This document shows, in pieces, positions 8,543 through 16,733 of a stretch of DNA of 64,000 nt. The stretch comes from JANRIG01 sp033765235. Its GTDB lineage: Bacteria > Bacteroidota > Bacteroidia > Cytophagales > UBA9547. Each line of letters begins with the position of its first letter. Position 1 is the first letter of the stretch. The notes beneath the pieces are model-generated. The model was given only the letters and a program-made list of their open reading frames with translations, searched no databases and was not told where the DNA came from. The position numbers and the translations under genes were made by a program. The stretch lies in NCBI GenBank assembly GCA_033765235.1, contig JANRIG010000035.1, positions 1 to 64,000 on the forward strand. The letters run 5' to 3'.

Positions 8543-8580
8543 TTAACCTACTTCTATTGCAACGCCAGCTTTGAGTACAT
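8524..8580. repeat. Left copy of a direct repeat flanking the mazEF module
   Basis: AAAGTTTGAAATTT followed by the last 12 codons of a GH116-like gene matches 9151-9212 on the other side of mazEF. The coding part (8543-8578 against 9177-9212) agrees at 29 of 36 bases by eye. Confidence 0.65.
8543..8578 (-). pseudogene. Remnant of the 3' end of a GH116-like gene
   Basis: Read on the minus strand these 36 bases encode VLKAGVAIEVG and a TAA stop. The intact GH116 gene at 9177-11873 ends VLKAGDVIEVG and TAA. Nine of eleven residues agree and differences occur at several codon positions, so this is an old, diverged copy rather than a recent duplication. Directly upstream on the same strand is the mazF stop codon, so the rest of the former gene is gone. 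Confidence 0.6.
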
Positions 8581-8581
8581 T

Positions 8582-8908
8582 TTAGGCAACATGTGTTTGA
8601 TGAATGACATTTTTTACCTTTTTAATATCCTTGTCAGTCAAATCTGCCAACCGTTTTACAATGCGTACTCTGTATATTGTGCTTATCTGGTCTATTGCAA
8701 TCCACCCATTGGTTATTTTATATTGTATCTCTACTCTAGTGGGATAATTTTTTGAACTGCCGGTAATAGGTGCAATTACAATTGTTTGTAAATGCCTGTT
8801 CATCTCGTTAGGTGATAATACTATGCAAGGTCGTGTCTTTTTCATTTTGCTTCCTATATTTGGGTCAAGATCTACCAATACTATTTCGTACTGATTTATT
8901 TGTTTCAA
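8582..8908 (-). CDS. MazF/PemK-family type II toxin (endoribonuclease)
   Basis: The 108-residue product begins with NQYEIVLVDLDPNIGSKMKK followed by TRPCIVLSP, the typical SH3-like barrel of the PemK/MazF family with the conserved RPxxVLSP loop, then a PITG segment and the basic IDQISTIYRVRIVKRL stretch. Family members cleave mRNA at short motifs and are neutralised by an AbrB-like antitoxin. The start codon is TTG (8906-8908), which overlaps the antitoxin's TGA as TTGA, so translation is coupled. Gene order antitoxin-toxin is normal. The stop codon abuts the left copy of the flanking direct repeat. Confidence 0.85.
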   Translation of the reverse strand: MKQINQYEIVLVDLDPNIGSKMKKTRPCIVLSPNEMNRHLQTIVIAPITGSSKNYPTRVEIQYKITNGWIAIDQISTIYRVRIVKRLADLTDKDIKKVKNVIHQTHVA

Positions 8909-9144
8909 TCTTCTAATTTTTCATCTTCAAATACATCGTCTAATAAAAGTTGGTCATCACCATTCTCGTGCATTTTTTTAAAAGCGTTGTCCCAACCTTT
9001 TCTGGGTTCTGTTTTGGGTTTCAGAATGATATAACTCTTTTCAAGAATTAGTTCAATTTTATCATTTATGCTGTACTTTTCAAGAATTGTTTTGGAAAGT
9101 CTAATCCCTTTTGAGTTCCCAATGTTTATAATTGATAGTTCAAT
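8905..9144 (-). CDS. MazE/AbrB-like antitoxin without a visible ATG start
   Basis: The frame reads ELSIINIGNSKGIRLSKTIL, then EKYSINDKIELILE, KPKTEPRKGWDNAF and an acidic end (DDVFEDEKLED). This is a MazE/AbrB swapped-hairpin DNA-binding domain with the GNSKGIRLSK motif, followed by an acidic C-terminal tail that would wrap the toxin. Relatives usually begin with Met right before the E-L-S or K-L-S. Here that codon is ATT (9142-9144), and no ATG or GTG precedes it in frame within the plausible distance. An ATT start gives 79 residues. Either a rare start is used or the start was lost when the flanking repeat was formed 7 bp upstream. Confidence 0.7.
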   Translation of the reverse strand: MELSIINIGNSKGIRLSKTILEKYSINDKIELILEKSYIILKPKTEPRKGWDNAFKKMHENGDDQLLLDDVFEDEKLED

Positions 9145-9150
9145 AATTAT

Positions 9151-9212
9151 AAAGTTTAAAATTTCAAATTTAAACTTTACCCAACCTCTATCACATCGCC
9201 TGCTTTGAGTAC
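9151..9212. repeat. Right copy of the direct repeat flanking the mazEF module
   Basis: This copy contains the true 3' end of the GH116 gene (9177-9212) plus AAAGTTTAAAATTTCAAATTT beyond its stop codon, less one base. It corresponds to 8524-8580. The two copies bracket the toxin-antitoxin pair closely on both sides. Confidence 0.65.
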
Positions 9213-11873
9213 TAATGTAGCCTTAAAGTCATATTCCAACATGCCATTTATTTCTTTGGGCACAAATGTTTTGCCCAATGCTTTGGCTGAGGCTGTTTTG
9301 GGTAGGGTTATATTATTTATTTTGAGTTTGTTGAGTTTCCACTCACCACTTATCAGGCTTATGACAGCTTTGGTGCCAATATATTGCAGCGATGCATATC
9401 CACCAGGAAAGGTAAAAAACAGCTTATACATTTTTTCTTGAATGGCAGGAGCCAGCCCATAAGTACCTTGATTGATGCTGAGCCCTGCAAGCCCGTTGAT
9501 AATGCCCCATGCACCCATGGCACGAAAATAGTGCCCGCCAAACTCTTGATGGTCCCAATATCTGCCGCACTTAATGTATCGCTCATGTATAGTTTTGGCT
9601 AATGCAAGTGCCTCTGTGTACATGCCTTCATATAATAAAAATGATACAAAACTTACTTCAACACCACTCCACACGGTATTGCCTTGGTCTACCCATATAT
9701 CATCGGGCACAGGTTTGTAAAATTCATACCCGGGCCATGAGCAGTTTTTTAGTCCAAAGTTGTTGCGGTATGACATTTCTACGATACTTTTCAGTGCTTT
9801 TTTGCGATTATCTTTGTTAAATAAGTCGCCCAAGCCGCACATATCTGCGCACCACTGACCTATGATTTGGTCTGTGAGGCATCCCTCATCTATGCCTGAT
9901 AGGTCTTTGGTAACATCTTTTCCTGCACCATCTTTGGTGGTCATGGTTTTAAGGTCGCTGTTATACAACCTGTAATATTTGCCGTTCCAGAGTTTTTCTT
10001 CTGCTAATTTTTTACCTTTTTCAAATATTGGGGCATATTTTTTGATAAACTCATTGTCATTCAATGCTTTGGCGGCCTGCAGCGCACCTGCCAGTGCAGC
10101 CAGCCATTGTGACTGTATGTATGATGCCATGCCATACATAGGGAAGTTGTCGTAGCTGCTCATGATACCTGTCATGTCTGGTTGTTGGTCGCCATTGAGG
10201 TCGCGCTCGCTGAGGGTATAGTCTAATGCTTTTTTTACAGAAGGCCACATCTCTTTGAGGTATGTCATGTCATTAGTATGAAAGTAGTCGCGCAGCACCA
10301 TTACTGAGTACTGGCTGTGCAAGTCGAGCCTTTCGGTGACACCTGCTACCCCAATCAGTGCTTCTGCAAAACCTTTTTTGAAGCTGTGCCTTATCTCACC
10401 TGTAGGAAGTTGCAGCTGCTTATGTACTTTCATAGTGGCTTTGGCAAGGTCGGGGAATAATGAACTTACCATCACCCCGCCATACATATTTACATCTGTG
10501 GTGCCTACAGGTCCCCAGTTTTGGTGCCAAGTAATGCCCTCGAGCACGCCAAAGTCCATATTTTTGCCTAATATACCGCTGGTAATGAAGGTGGTGAGCT
10601 GTGAGTTTACTAAGTCCAGCACATATTGCGGTGCAGATGAGTCGTAATATGAATCTATAAATAATTTGGTTTTTTTGTACAAATCGTCGCGTTGCTGTAC
10701 GCCGTAGGACAATACCTCAGAAGCATTTTTGAAAAAGTTGCTATAGTAGTGACCTATCACATTTTTGCCATCGCTGTCATAAAGGTTTGGAAAGTTCCAC
10801 CCCATCACAAAATTGGCAGTCAAGGTATCATTGGGTGCCATATCTTTGGATACAGCCAGCGCATTGTAGCACTCTTTGCGACCAATATTTCTGTTTTTTT
10901 GTTTGTCAAAATAGTTTCTGCCTTCTTTGGTAGCATCGAGGTTGCGCAGCTCATTGTGCGTGAGCACCCACTCATGATATTGGTGCCTGTGCCCCCAGCC
11001 TGTGTGATAGCTGGTGGCTGGGTTTAATGATGCCATGCCCATTTCGCCAAAGCTGCTTGCTTTAGTGTCTGTTTCTATCAATTTGGAGATGGAGGCTACG
11101 AAATTAGTATTTTTTTGTATTTCACTATCCCATGTTTTGTCTTCTACGTCAAAGCCTGCCATACTGCGATACACAGCACTGAGCATGACTTGTGTTTTTT
11201 TGCTGCTTTTGAGTTTTATGTCAAAGTCAAAATACAAAAGTGGCAATGATGAGTTTTTCACGTCGCCGGGTACAAAAGGTGACCATGTATTGAGTGTGAC
11301 ACTCATAGGCATATCAGGGTCTGAATATTCAAGTTTTACAAATGGAAAACAGCCCGAATAGTCTATTCTGTTTACTCCTGTCATCCAAGGGAATTCATAG
11401 ATATGCATATCTATGCCTCCTACTTTGTAGCCGTCTTCTATTTGTAGTATTTTCATTTGAGGGTTTTCGCCTTCTACTTGGTAGCGCAGTATGAAAAACA
11501 GCATATAATCGGGCTGCATAGGATACAGTGACTCACCATCATTCCTTCCTTTGTTAGTATAGTCTACACCGAGCAAAAACTTACCTGTGCCCTTGGGTTG
11601 GTTATTGGCAATAGACCAGTTGTAAAAAATACCATCTTTGCGTATCTCGGCCCCACCGGCACCTATGCCCCCAATGGTAACGCCACTACGTGCTTTTTGT
11701 GCAAATATCATGCTATCGCTCACTCCGGGTACTGCTTGGGTAGCTGAGTGCGTAGATTTTATATTATTTTCACCGGGAGAGGCTTGTGCCTTTTGTGCCA
11801 TTATAGCTTCTGCAGATATACCTGCTGCTACGGCTGAAAGGGTAGATTTTGAGATAAAGTCGCGACGTTTCAT
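9177..11873 (-). CDS. Tat-exported GH116-family glycoside hydrolase (glucosylceramidase-like)
   Basis: The 898-residue protein begins MKRRDFISKSTLSAVAAGIS, a twin-arginine (Tat) signal, followed by an A-rich stretch to about residue 34. The rest matches GH116 enzymes: an N-terminal beta-sandwich domain (about 50-350) and an (alpha/alpha)6 barrel with VLEGITWHQ (likely nucleophile E445) and SSYDNFPMYG (likely acid/base D575), spaced as in the characterised bacterial enzyme and in human GBA2. Members hydrolyse beta-glucosides, beta-xylosides or glucosylceramide. The ATG at 11873 is chosen over one nine codons upstream because it puts the Tat motif at the N-terminus. Export in folded form to the periplasm is expected. 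The substrate is not determinable. Confidence 0.85.
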   Translation of the reverse strand: MKRRDFISKSTLSAVAAGISAEAIMAQKAQASPGENNIKSTHSATQAVPGVSDSMIFAQKARSGVTIGGIGAGGAEIRKDGIFYNWSIANNQPKGTGKFLLGVDYTNKGRNDGESLYPMQPDYMLFFILRYQVEGENPQMKILQIEDGYKVGGIDMHIYEFPWMTGVNRIDYSGCFPFVKLEYSDPDMPMSVTLNTWSPFVPGDVKNSSLPLLYFDFDIKLKSSKKTQVMLSAVYRSMAGFDVEDKTWDSEIQKNTNFVASISKLIETDTKASSFGEMGMASLNPATSYHTGWGHRHQYHEWVLTHNELRNLDATKEGRNYFDKQKNRNIGRKECYNALAVSKDMAPNDTLTANFVMGWNFPNLYDSDGKNVIGHYYSNFFKNASEVLSYGVQQRDDLYKKTKLFIDSYYDSSAPQYVLDLVNSQLTTFITSGILGKNMDFGVLEGITWHQNWGPVGTTDVNMYGGVMVSSLFPDLAKATMKVHKQLQLPTGEIRHSFKKGFAEALIGVAGVTERLDLHSQYSVMVLRDYFHTNDMTYLKEMWPSVKKALDYTLSERDLNGDQQPDMTGIMSSYDNFPMYGMASYIQSQWLAALAGALQAAKALNDNEFIKKYAPIFEKGKKLAEEKLWNGKYYRLYNSDLKTMTTKDGAGKDVTKDLSGIDEGCLTDQIIGQWCADMCGLGDLFNKDNRKKALKSIVEMSYRNNFGLKNCSWPGYEFYKPVPDDIWVDQGNTVWSGVEVSFVSFLLYEGMYTEALALAKTIHERYIKCGRYWDHQEFGGHYFRAMGAWGIINGLAGLSINQGTYGLAPAIQEKMYKLFFTFPGGYASLQYIGTKAVISLISGEWKLNKLKINNITLPKTASAKALGKTFVPKEINGMLEYDFKATLVLKAGDVIEVG

Positions 11874-12005
11874 TATGATAATATTTATTTTGGGTGACAA
11901 ATTAGTATAAAAAAATTGTAAAGTGTAAAAAATTAAATTTTATGGTCTTAAAAGTATTTGCGCATAAAATGATAAGGTAAATATAAAAGTTTGAAATTTT
12001 TAGTG

Positions 12006-13814
12006 TTAATTGAGATTGTCGCCACGCAGTGCTCTGTATCTTTTGCGGGCTTCGGCTGTGTATATACTGGCGGGGTAGTCGAGCAAAAATTTGTTGTAGA
12101 GTTCTTTGGCTTTTTCTATATCATTTAAGTTTTCTTCATATATGCGGGCTTTGAGAAAGCTGCCATCATCGCCATATATATCGCTTTTGTATATAGAATC
12201 TATGATTTCCAGGCAGGCTACTGCTTGGGTGTATTGAGTTGTTTTGTAGTAGGTTTTGGCTTTGAGGTAGTATATTTCATCTATTATGCTGTGGTTTTTG
12301 TATCGCAGCAGCATGCTGTCTAATCGTGCAAGTGCTTCTCCATATTTGTTTTGAAATAACAACAGCTCTACAGATGCATATTCTCTGAGTGCCTCATGGG
12401 TGCTGTCTTCATCTGTGCCGGTATTTACTTGAATGAATAGACTTAGGTCTACGGCGTCGTTGGCTATCTCGCGGGAGGTAGCCAGTTTGAGCACATCTGC
12501 ACTTTCTTTTGCAAGCTCAAACTCTCCTTTGTAATAGTCTAATTTGGCACCTCTGAGCTTGGCTTCATGACCGAGTGGGGTTTCTTTTTGAGATTTTTCT
12601 ACTTGCGCATATACCAAAGTGGCTTCCCAAGGTTCGTTTTTCAATATATATATGTCGCCCAACTCGAGTTTGCACCTGTCTGCAAGTTGGCGGTCTGCCC
12701 AAGGTTGTTGTATGATGTCTTCCATGAGGGTTTGGGCACTGTCTTTGGCATCAAGGTAGAAAGCATAAAGTAGGGCTAAGTTGCGCATTGCTTCTAAAGA
12801 AGTAGGGGTTTTGCCCATTTCTAATATATATTTTTTATAATCATTGGCTAAGTTTTGCAGGGTGCGTTTATCTATCGGGTAGGTACTTTTGATGATGTTT
12901 TCGCGTGCTTCTATCTTGAGTTTTCGAGCCACCGGGTAGTTTGGAGTATTTGTGTATTCTTTAGATATGTATTCAAATATTTCGGCGGCAAGGTCATATT
13001 TTTTGTTTTCCATTACTATCATACCTGTTTCCATTATTTTATTTCCTTGCAGCCTGAGCACTTTGTCATAGGCTTTGGATTGTATAAAGGCTAGTTGAAA
13101 TTTTTTTTGTTGAATATATATCCATATTAGCAAATCAGCGTAGTGAAATGCAGTAGGCTCATCTTGTATTTTTTCAATAATGATTTTTTCCAATGCATCA
13201 AATTCAGCATCAGTAGTGATAAACTGTTGCCAGTTTGCTTTTATGGTTTCTTTATCATTAATATGTACTACAAAATGGCGAAGCAGCTCTTGAATCATGA
13301 GTGAAGTATTGCCTTCATTTTTATAAATTTCGGCCATTTCGTAGGTGTAGAGGTAATCATTTTTTTGAATTTTTCTTAGATTTTGATAAATGATTTTTGA
13401 GTATGTGTAATATTTTTTCTTATTTAATTCAGTGGTGGCTGCCTCAGAAGTTTCAGGATATTTTTTGCAATCATCAATGATTTTGTCGAGAAGTTTTTTT
13501 TCTTCTTTTGGTTTGCCTATGGTGTGGTAAAACTGTGCAAGGTTTATCAAATACTTTGGGTTGTTGTCCCATTTTATCATTTTTTTATGAAATTTTTCGG
13601 CTTCCTCGTATTTTTTGAGTTGTGTGAGGCAATGTAAATATTTGTCATACACCTTAGTGGCATTGGTCACGTTATCCGTAAAATTGACATAAAATGTAAT
13701 GGCTTTTTCATATTCTCCGGCATCATAATATTCGTCTGCCAAAGGCAATCCACCTTTTTGAGCAATGGCAGCTATTGCAAAAAAACAAAGTATCACATAT
13801 ACTATTTGGCGCAT
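12006..13814 (-). CDS. Secreted tetratricopeptide-repeat protein
   Basis: The 602-residue product has a signal peptide (MRQIVYVILCFFAIAAIAQK) and then repeated helical pairs of TPR type, for example ADEYYDAGEYEKAITFYVNF near the N-terminus and KELYNKFLLDYPASIYTAEA near the C-terminus. The last repeats end with the ARKRYRALRGD pattern common in Bacteroidota TPR outer-membrane or periplasmic proteins. It probably acts as a protein-protein scaffold in the cell envelope. It follows the gene at 13817-14512 with a 2-bp gap, so they form an operon. Catalytic motifs are absent and no specific function can be given. Confidence 0.75.
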   Translation of the reverse strand: MRQIVYVILCFFAIAAIAQKGGLPLADEYYDAGEYEKAITFYVNFTDNVTNATKVYDKYLHCLTQLKKYEEAEKFHKKMIKWDNNPKYLINLAQFYHTIGKPKEEKKLLDKIIDDCKKYPETSEAATTELNKKKYYTYSKIIYQNLRKIQKNDYLYTYEMAEIYKNEGNTSLMIQELLRHFVVHINDKETIKANWQQFITTDAEFDALEKIIIEKIQDEPTAFHYADLLIWIYIQQKKFQLAFIQSKAYDKVLRLQGNKIMETGMIVMENKKYDLAAEIFEYISKEYTNTPNYPVARKLKIEARENIIKSTYPIDKRTLQNLANDYKKYILEMGKTPTSLEAMRNLALLYAFYLDAKDSAQTLMEDIIQQPWADRQLADRCKLELGDIYILKNEPWEATLVYAQVEKSQKETPLGHEAKLRGAKLDYYKGEFELAKESADVLKLATSREIANDAVDLSLFIQVNTGTDEDSTHEALREYASVELLLFQNKYGEALARLDSMLLRYKNHSIIDEIYYLKAKTYYKTTQYTQAVACLEIIDSIYKSDIYGDDGSFLKARIYEENLNDIEKAKELYNKFLLDYPASIYTAEARKRYRALRGDNLN

Positions 13815-13816
13815 TA

Positions 13817-14512
13817 TTATTCTACAGTTTTTATTTTGGCACGTACTAGTTCTACGGCTTTTTTCATTTTTTCTACATTTTCGGAAGCTGCCATTTGGTT
13901 TTGGTAGTTTGCCACACTGTCAGACCGTAGTTGCTTGTATGCCATGCTGTTTTCATTCATTTTTTGTACCAATTTTACACTGTCTTGCCTGTTGTCCACC
14001 ATATTTTCTTTTATTTTTTGGCCTTTGAATATGATTTTTTCTTGCTCTTTCACAGAGCTTAGCAATACTTTTTCGGCATCTTTGAGCTGGTTATTTATAT
14101 CTGCAAGGTAGGTTTGTACGCCAAAGTCATGCAATATTTTCACAGCCTCATCATAGTGTTTTTTATCGCCATCGCTGCTCACATATTCGGTACCTTTGTC
14201 TATACAGTACCATACTTTTACACCTTTGGCACTTTGTTCAATTTTGGACACTACCTTGAGTGGGGTAGCTGATATGCCCGGCATATTAGCCTCGTCTATG
14301 AAATAATTGTTGTTTTTTTTGCTGTATTTTCCTATTTCCTTGAGTCTTTTTTGCCATGCATTTTGTACAAAATCTATATCCAAATCCATGAATATCGCCA
14401 TCCCCTTGCGCAGCATATTATCAATGCGTTCTTCAGAGTCGGTCACTACTACTTTTTGACCATGCAGAGAGCCTGCAAAGATGAATAGTATGATTATTAA
14501 ATGTATTTTCAT
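13817..14512 (-). CDS. Secreted coiled-coil protein of unknown function
   Basis: This 231-residue protein starts with a clear signal peptide (MKIHLIIILFIFAGSLHGQ). The N-terminal two thirds contain mixed alpha/beta sequence with IDNMLRKGMAIFMDLDIDFV, and the C-terminal third, from about KDAEKVLLSSV onward, is charged, Q- and K-rich and likely coiled coil. I do not recognise a domain family. It is the first gene of a tight two-gene unit with the secreted TPR protein downstream, which suggests that the two act together in the envelope. Confidence 0.7.
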   Translation of the reverse strand: MKIHLIIILFIFAGSLHGQKVVVTDSEERIDNMLRKGMAIFMDLDIDFVQNAWQKRLKEIGKYSKKNNNYFIDEANMPGISATPLKVVSKIEQSAKGVKVWYCIDKGTEYVSSDGDKKHYDEAVKILHDFGVQTYLADINNQLKDAEKVLLSSVKEQEKIIFKGQKIKENMVDNRQDSVKLVQKMNENSMAYKQLRSDSVANYQNQMAASENVEKMKKAVELVRAKIKTVE

Positions 14513-14570
14513 GTGTATAATATATTATATAGCGTAACAATTAATCAATAAATATAATGGAATAATATTA

Positions 14571-15506
14571 TTATGCAACCACGATGGGTCCTTTTTTGTT
14601 CACACCTGATACAAATAAGTCGCTATTTATACCTAATTTGTGGAACTCATTTACCATAGCATTGCCTACCAAGTGTGCGGTATTTGCAGATTTGCTCAAG
14701 GCAAATACTGATGGACCTGAGCCTGAAATGCCACCTCCCAATGCACCTGCTGCTATGGCTGCATTTTTTACATCGTAAAATCCGGGTATGAGTATGGCTC
14801 GGAGTGGCTCAATGATTACATCTTGCATACTACGCCCTATGAGTGCATAGTCTGAGGTGAACAGCCCTGTGATAAGTCCTGCCACATTGCCCCATTGGGT
14901 AATGGCATCGCGAAGTTTTATATCTTTTTTGAGTATGTTTCTTGCATCTTTGGTCTCTACCTCTACATGAGGGTGCACAATGGTGGCAAATAAATCATCA
15001 GGCGTTGGTATCTTTATGATATCCAATGGGTTATAACTGCGTATCAATACAAACCCACCATAGAGTGCAGGGGCTACATTATCAGCATGAGCAGAGCCGC
15101 AAGCAAGTCTTTCGCCTTCCATGGCGTAGGGTAGCAGGTCAATATTGCTAAGTGGGTGCTCCAATATTTCATTGAGGGCAAATATACCTGCCACAGAGCT
15201 TGCAGCACTGGAACCTAAGCCGCTGCCGAGAGGCATTTTTTTGTGCAGTTCAAGTTCTATGCCTCCTGTATATTGCACTTTTTGTGCCATAAGCATAAGT
15301 GTTGCAGATACAGTATTTTTTTCGGGGTCGTAAGGCAGTCTGCCTTCATCGCCTGTGATAGAGGTGATTTTTATTCCTTTATTATCAGTAAGTTTTAGTA
15401 TGAGTTCATCGCCGGGCTTGTCTACGGCAAAGCCCAGCACATCAAAACCGCAAGCCACGTTGGCCACTGTGGCCGGTGCAAATACTTTTATGCTTTTAGA
15501 AGACAT
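14571..15506 (-). CDS. thrB: Homoserine kinase
   Basis: ThrB phosphorylates L-homoserine with ATP in threonine biosynthesis. The 311-residue protein belongs to the GHMP kinase superfamily: motif 1 near the N-terminus (APATVANVACGFDVLGFAV), the glycine-rich ATP loop PLGSGLGSSAAS at 92-103, and a C-terminal GGGISGSGPSVFAL motif 3. Length and order fit bacterial ThrB. The usual partners thrA and thrC are not next to it; the downstream neighbour is the secreted protein operon and upstream is nuoE, all on the minus strand, with gaps of 58 and 77 bp. Confidence 0.93.
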   Translation of the reverse strand: MSSKSIKVFAPATVANVACGFDVLGFAVDKPGDELILKLTDNKGIKITSITGDEGRLPYDPEKNTVSATLMLMAQKVQYTGGIELELHKKMPLGSGLGSSAASSVAGIFALNEILEHPLSNIDLLPYAMEGERLACGSAHADNVAPALYGGFVLIRSYNPLDIIKIPTPDDLFATIVHPHVEVETKDARNILKKDIKLRDAITQWGNVAGLITGLFTSDYALIGRSMQDVIIEPLRAILIPGFYDVKNAAIAAGALGGGISGSGPSVFALSKSANTAHLVGNAMVNEFHKLGINSDLFVSGVNKKGPIVVA

Positions 15507-15583
15507 TAATTTTTAAAACTTGGTTTAATGATTAAAAAAAATGCAGATGTAAGATTTATTTGGCAATTAAGATTAGTTTAGCA

Positions 15584-16132
15584 CTAAAACCAAGGTCTGC
15601 TTACTTTATTTTCTTTGATACAGTCTTCTATGATTTGCTCACACTTTTCAGGGGTGAGATGCTCATGATAGGGTAAGCCACACTGCATTACAGGGGCAGA
15701 GCCACAGGCTGCCAAGCACTCTACTGTTTTGAGTGTAAACATGCCATCAGGGGTAGTGCCTCCTGCTTTTATTCCTAACCTGTTTTCAAGGTATTCAATA
15801 ATATCTTCTGCACCCCTGAGCCAGCATGGGCTGGTGCGGCACACTTCAAACACATATTTGCCTACAGGTGTAGTGTAGTACTGTGAATAGAATGTAGCTA
15901 CTTCATATACTTCTATGGGTTGTATATTCATTAACGTGGCTACATAGTCCATCACATCGCTGCTAAGCCAGCCAAACTCATGCTGAGCCAGATGCAATAA
16001 GGGCAATATGGCTGATTTTTGTTTGCCTTCAGGGTATTTGGAAAGATGCTTTTGGGCTACTTTCATAGCCTCGTCTGTAAATTTTACTTCGCGCGGCTGC
16101 TTTGTATCTGTATCGTGGTGGTATGTACTCAT
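15584..16132 (-). CDS. nuoE: NADH-quinone oxidoreductase subunit E (24 kDa, 2Fe-2S)
   Basis: NuoE is part of the NADH-oxidising arm of complex I. The 182-residue protein has the thioredoxin-like fold and the four cysteine ligands of the N1a cluster: C98 and C103 (CRTSPC) and C139 and C143 (CLAAC). It follows the Uma2-like gene at 16135 with only 2 bp between stop and start, and thus ends the partial nuo operon that begins with nuoA at 20369. NuoF, which normally follows and binds NADH and FMN, is not here; thrB follows instead, so the remaining complex I genes must be elsewhere. Confidence 0.93.
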   Translation of the reverse strand: MSTYHHDTDTKQPREVKFTDEAMKVAQKHLSKYPEGKQKSAILPLLHLAQHEFGWLSSDVMDYVATLMNIQPIEVYEVATFYSQYYTTPVGKYVFEVCRTSPCWLRGAEDIIEYLENRLGIKAGGTTPDGMFTLKTVECLAACGSAPVMQCGLPYHEHLTPEKCEQIIEDCIKENKVSRPWF

Positions 16133-16134
16133 GG

Positions 16135-16728
16135 TTATTGTAAATTAAATTTTGTGATATCTACATTTTCATATATTTCCTTCATGGGAATAATTAAGTC
16201 TATGGATTTGATGATAATGTCTTTATTAATGTCTTTGCAATCAACGGTTTGCCCCCAAATGGTACCTTCCATTCTGTAATATGCTTCTGCCATGTAGCTG
16301 TATGATGATATCAATATATATTCATCGAGTGTGGGTATGGCATTGCGCAACAGGGCAAATTTATTGCCTTTGTCATAATTAGCCGTAGAGGGTGACAGCA
16401 CTTCTATGATGGCAGTAGGGTTGAGCAGTACATGTTCATCTTGGTCAAAATACTCAGGCTTTTCGCATACTATGGTCACATCAGGGTAGGTGAAATATGG
16501 GTAGCGGTCAATATATACTTTCATGTCGCTTGGAAAAAATTGGTATTTTTTCTTTTTCAGATATATGCCAATTGTGGTATATAAATTACCTAAAATTCTA
16601 TTATGGTTTGGGCTAGCCCCGGCCATGGCAAATACCTCTCCTTTGAAATACTCACTTTTGTAGGGAGCTTGTTTTTCGGCCTCGAGGTATTCTTCTATGC
16701 TTAATAATATTTTGGGTGCAGCAGACAT
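16135..16728 (-). CDS. Uma2 (DUF820) family restriction endonuclease-like protein, copy 1
   Basis: The 197-residue protein contains the Uma2 pattern: an N-terminal YLEAEKQAPYKSEYFKGEVF segment (Y-K-x-E-Y-x-x-G-E), then a core YPDVTIVCEKPEYFD and IIEVLSPSTANYDKGNKF, which supply the PD-(D/E)xK-like acidic residues. The fold is nuclease-like; biochemical roles of most members are unknown. It lies between copy 2 (5 bp upstream) and nuoE (2 bp downstream), all in one apparent transcription unit. Sequence similarity with copy 2 in both motifs suggests a tandem duplication. Nothing links the family to complex I functionally. Confidence 0.8.
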   Translation of the reverse strand: MSAAPKILLSIEEYLEAEKQAPYKSEYFKGEVFAMAGASPNHNRILGNLYTTIGIYLKKKKYQFFPSDMKVYIDRYPYFTYPDVTIVCEKPEYFDQDEHVLLNPTAIIEVLSPSTANYDKGNKFALLRNAIPTLDEYILISSYSYMAEAYYRMEGTIWGQTVDCKDINKDIIIKSIDLIIPMKEIYENVDITKFNLQ

Positions 16729-16733
16729 GTGTA

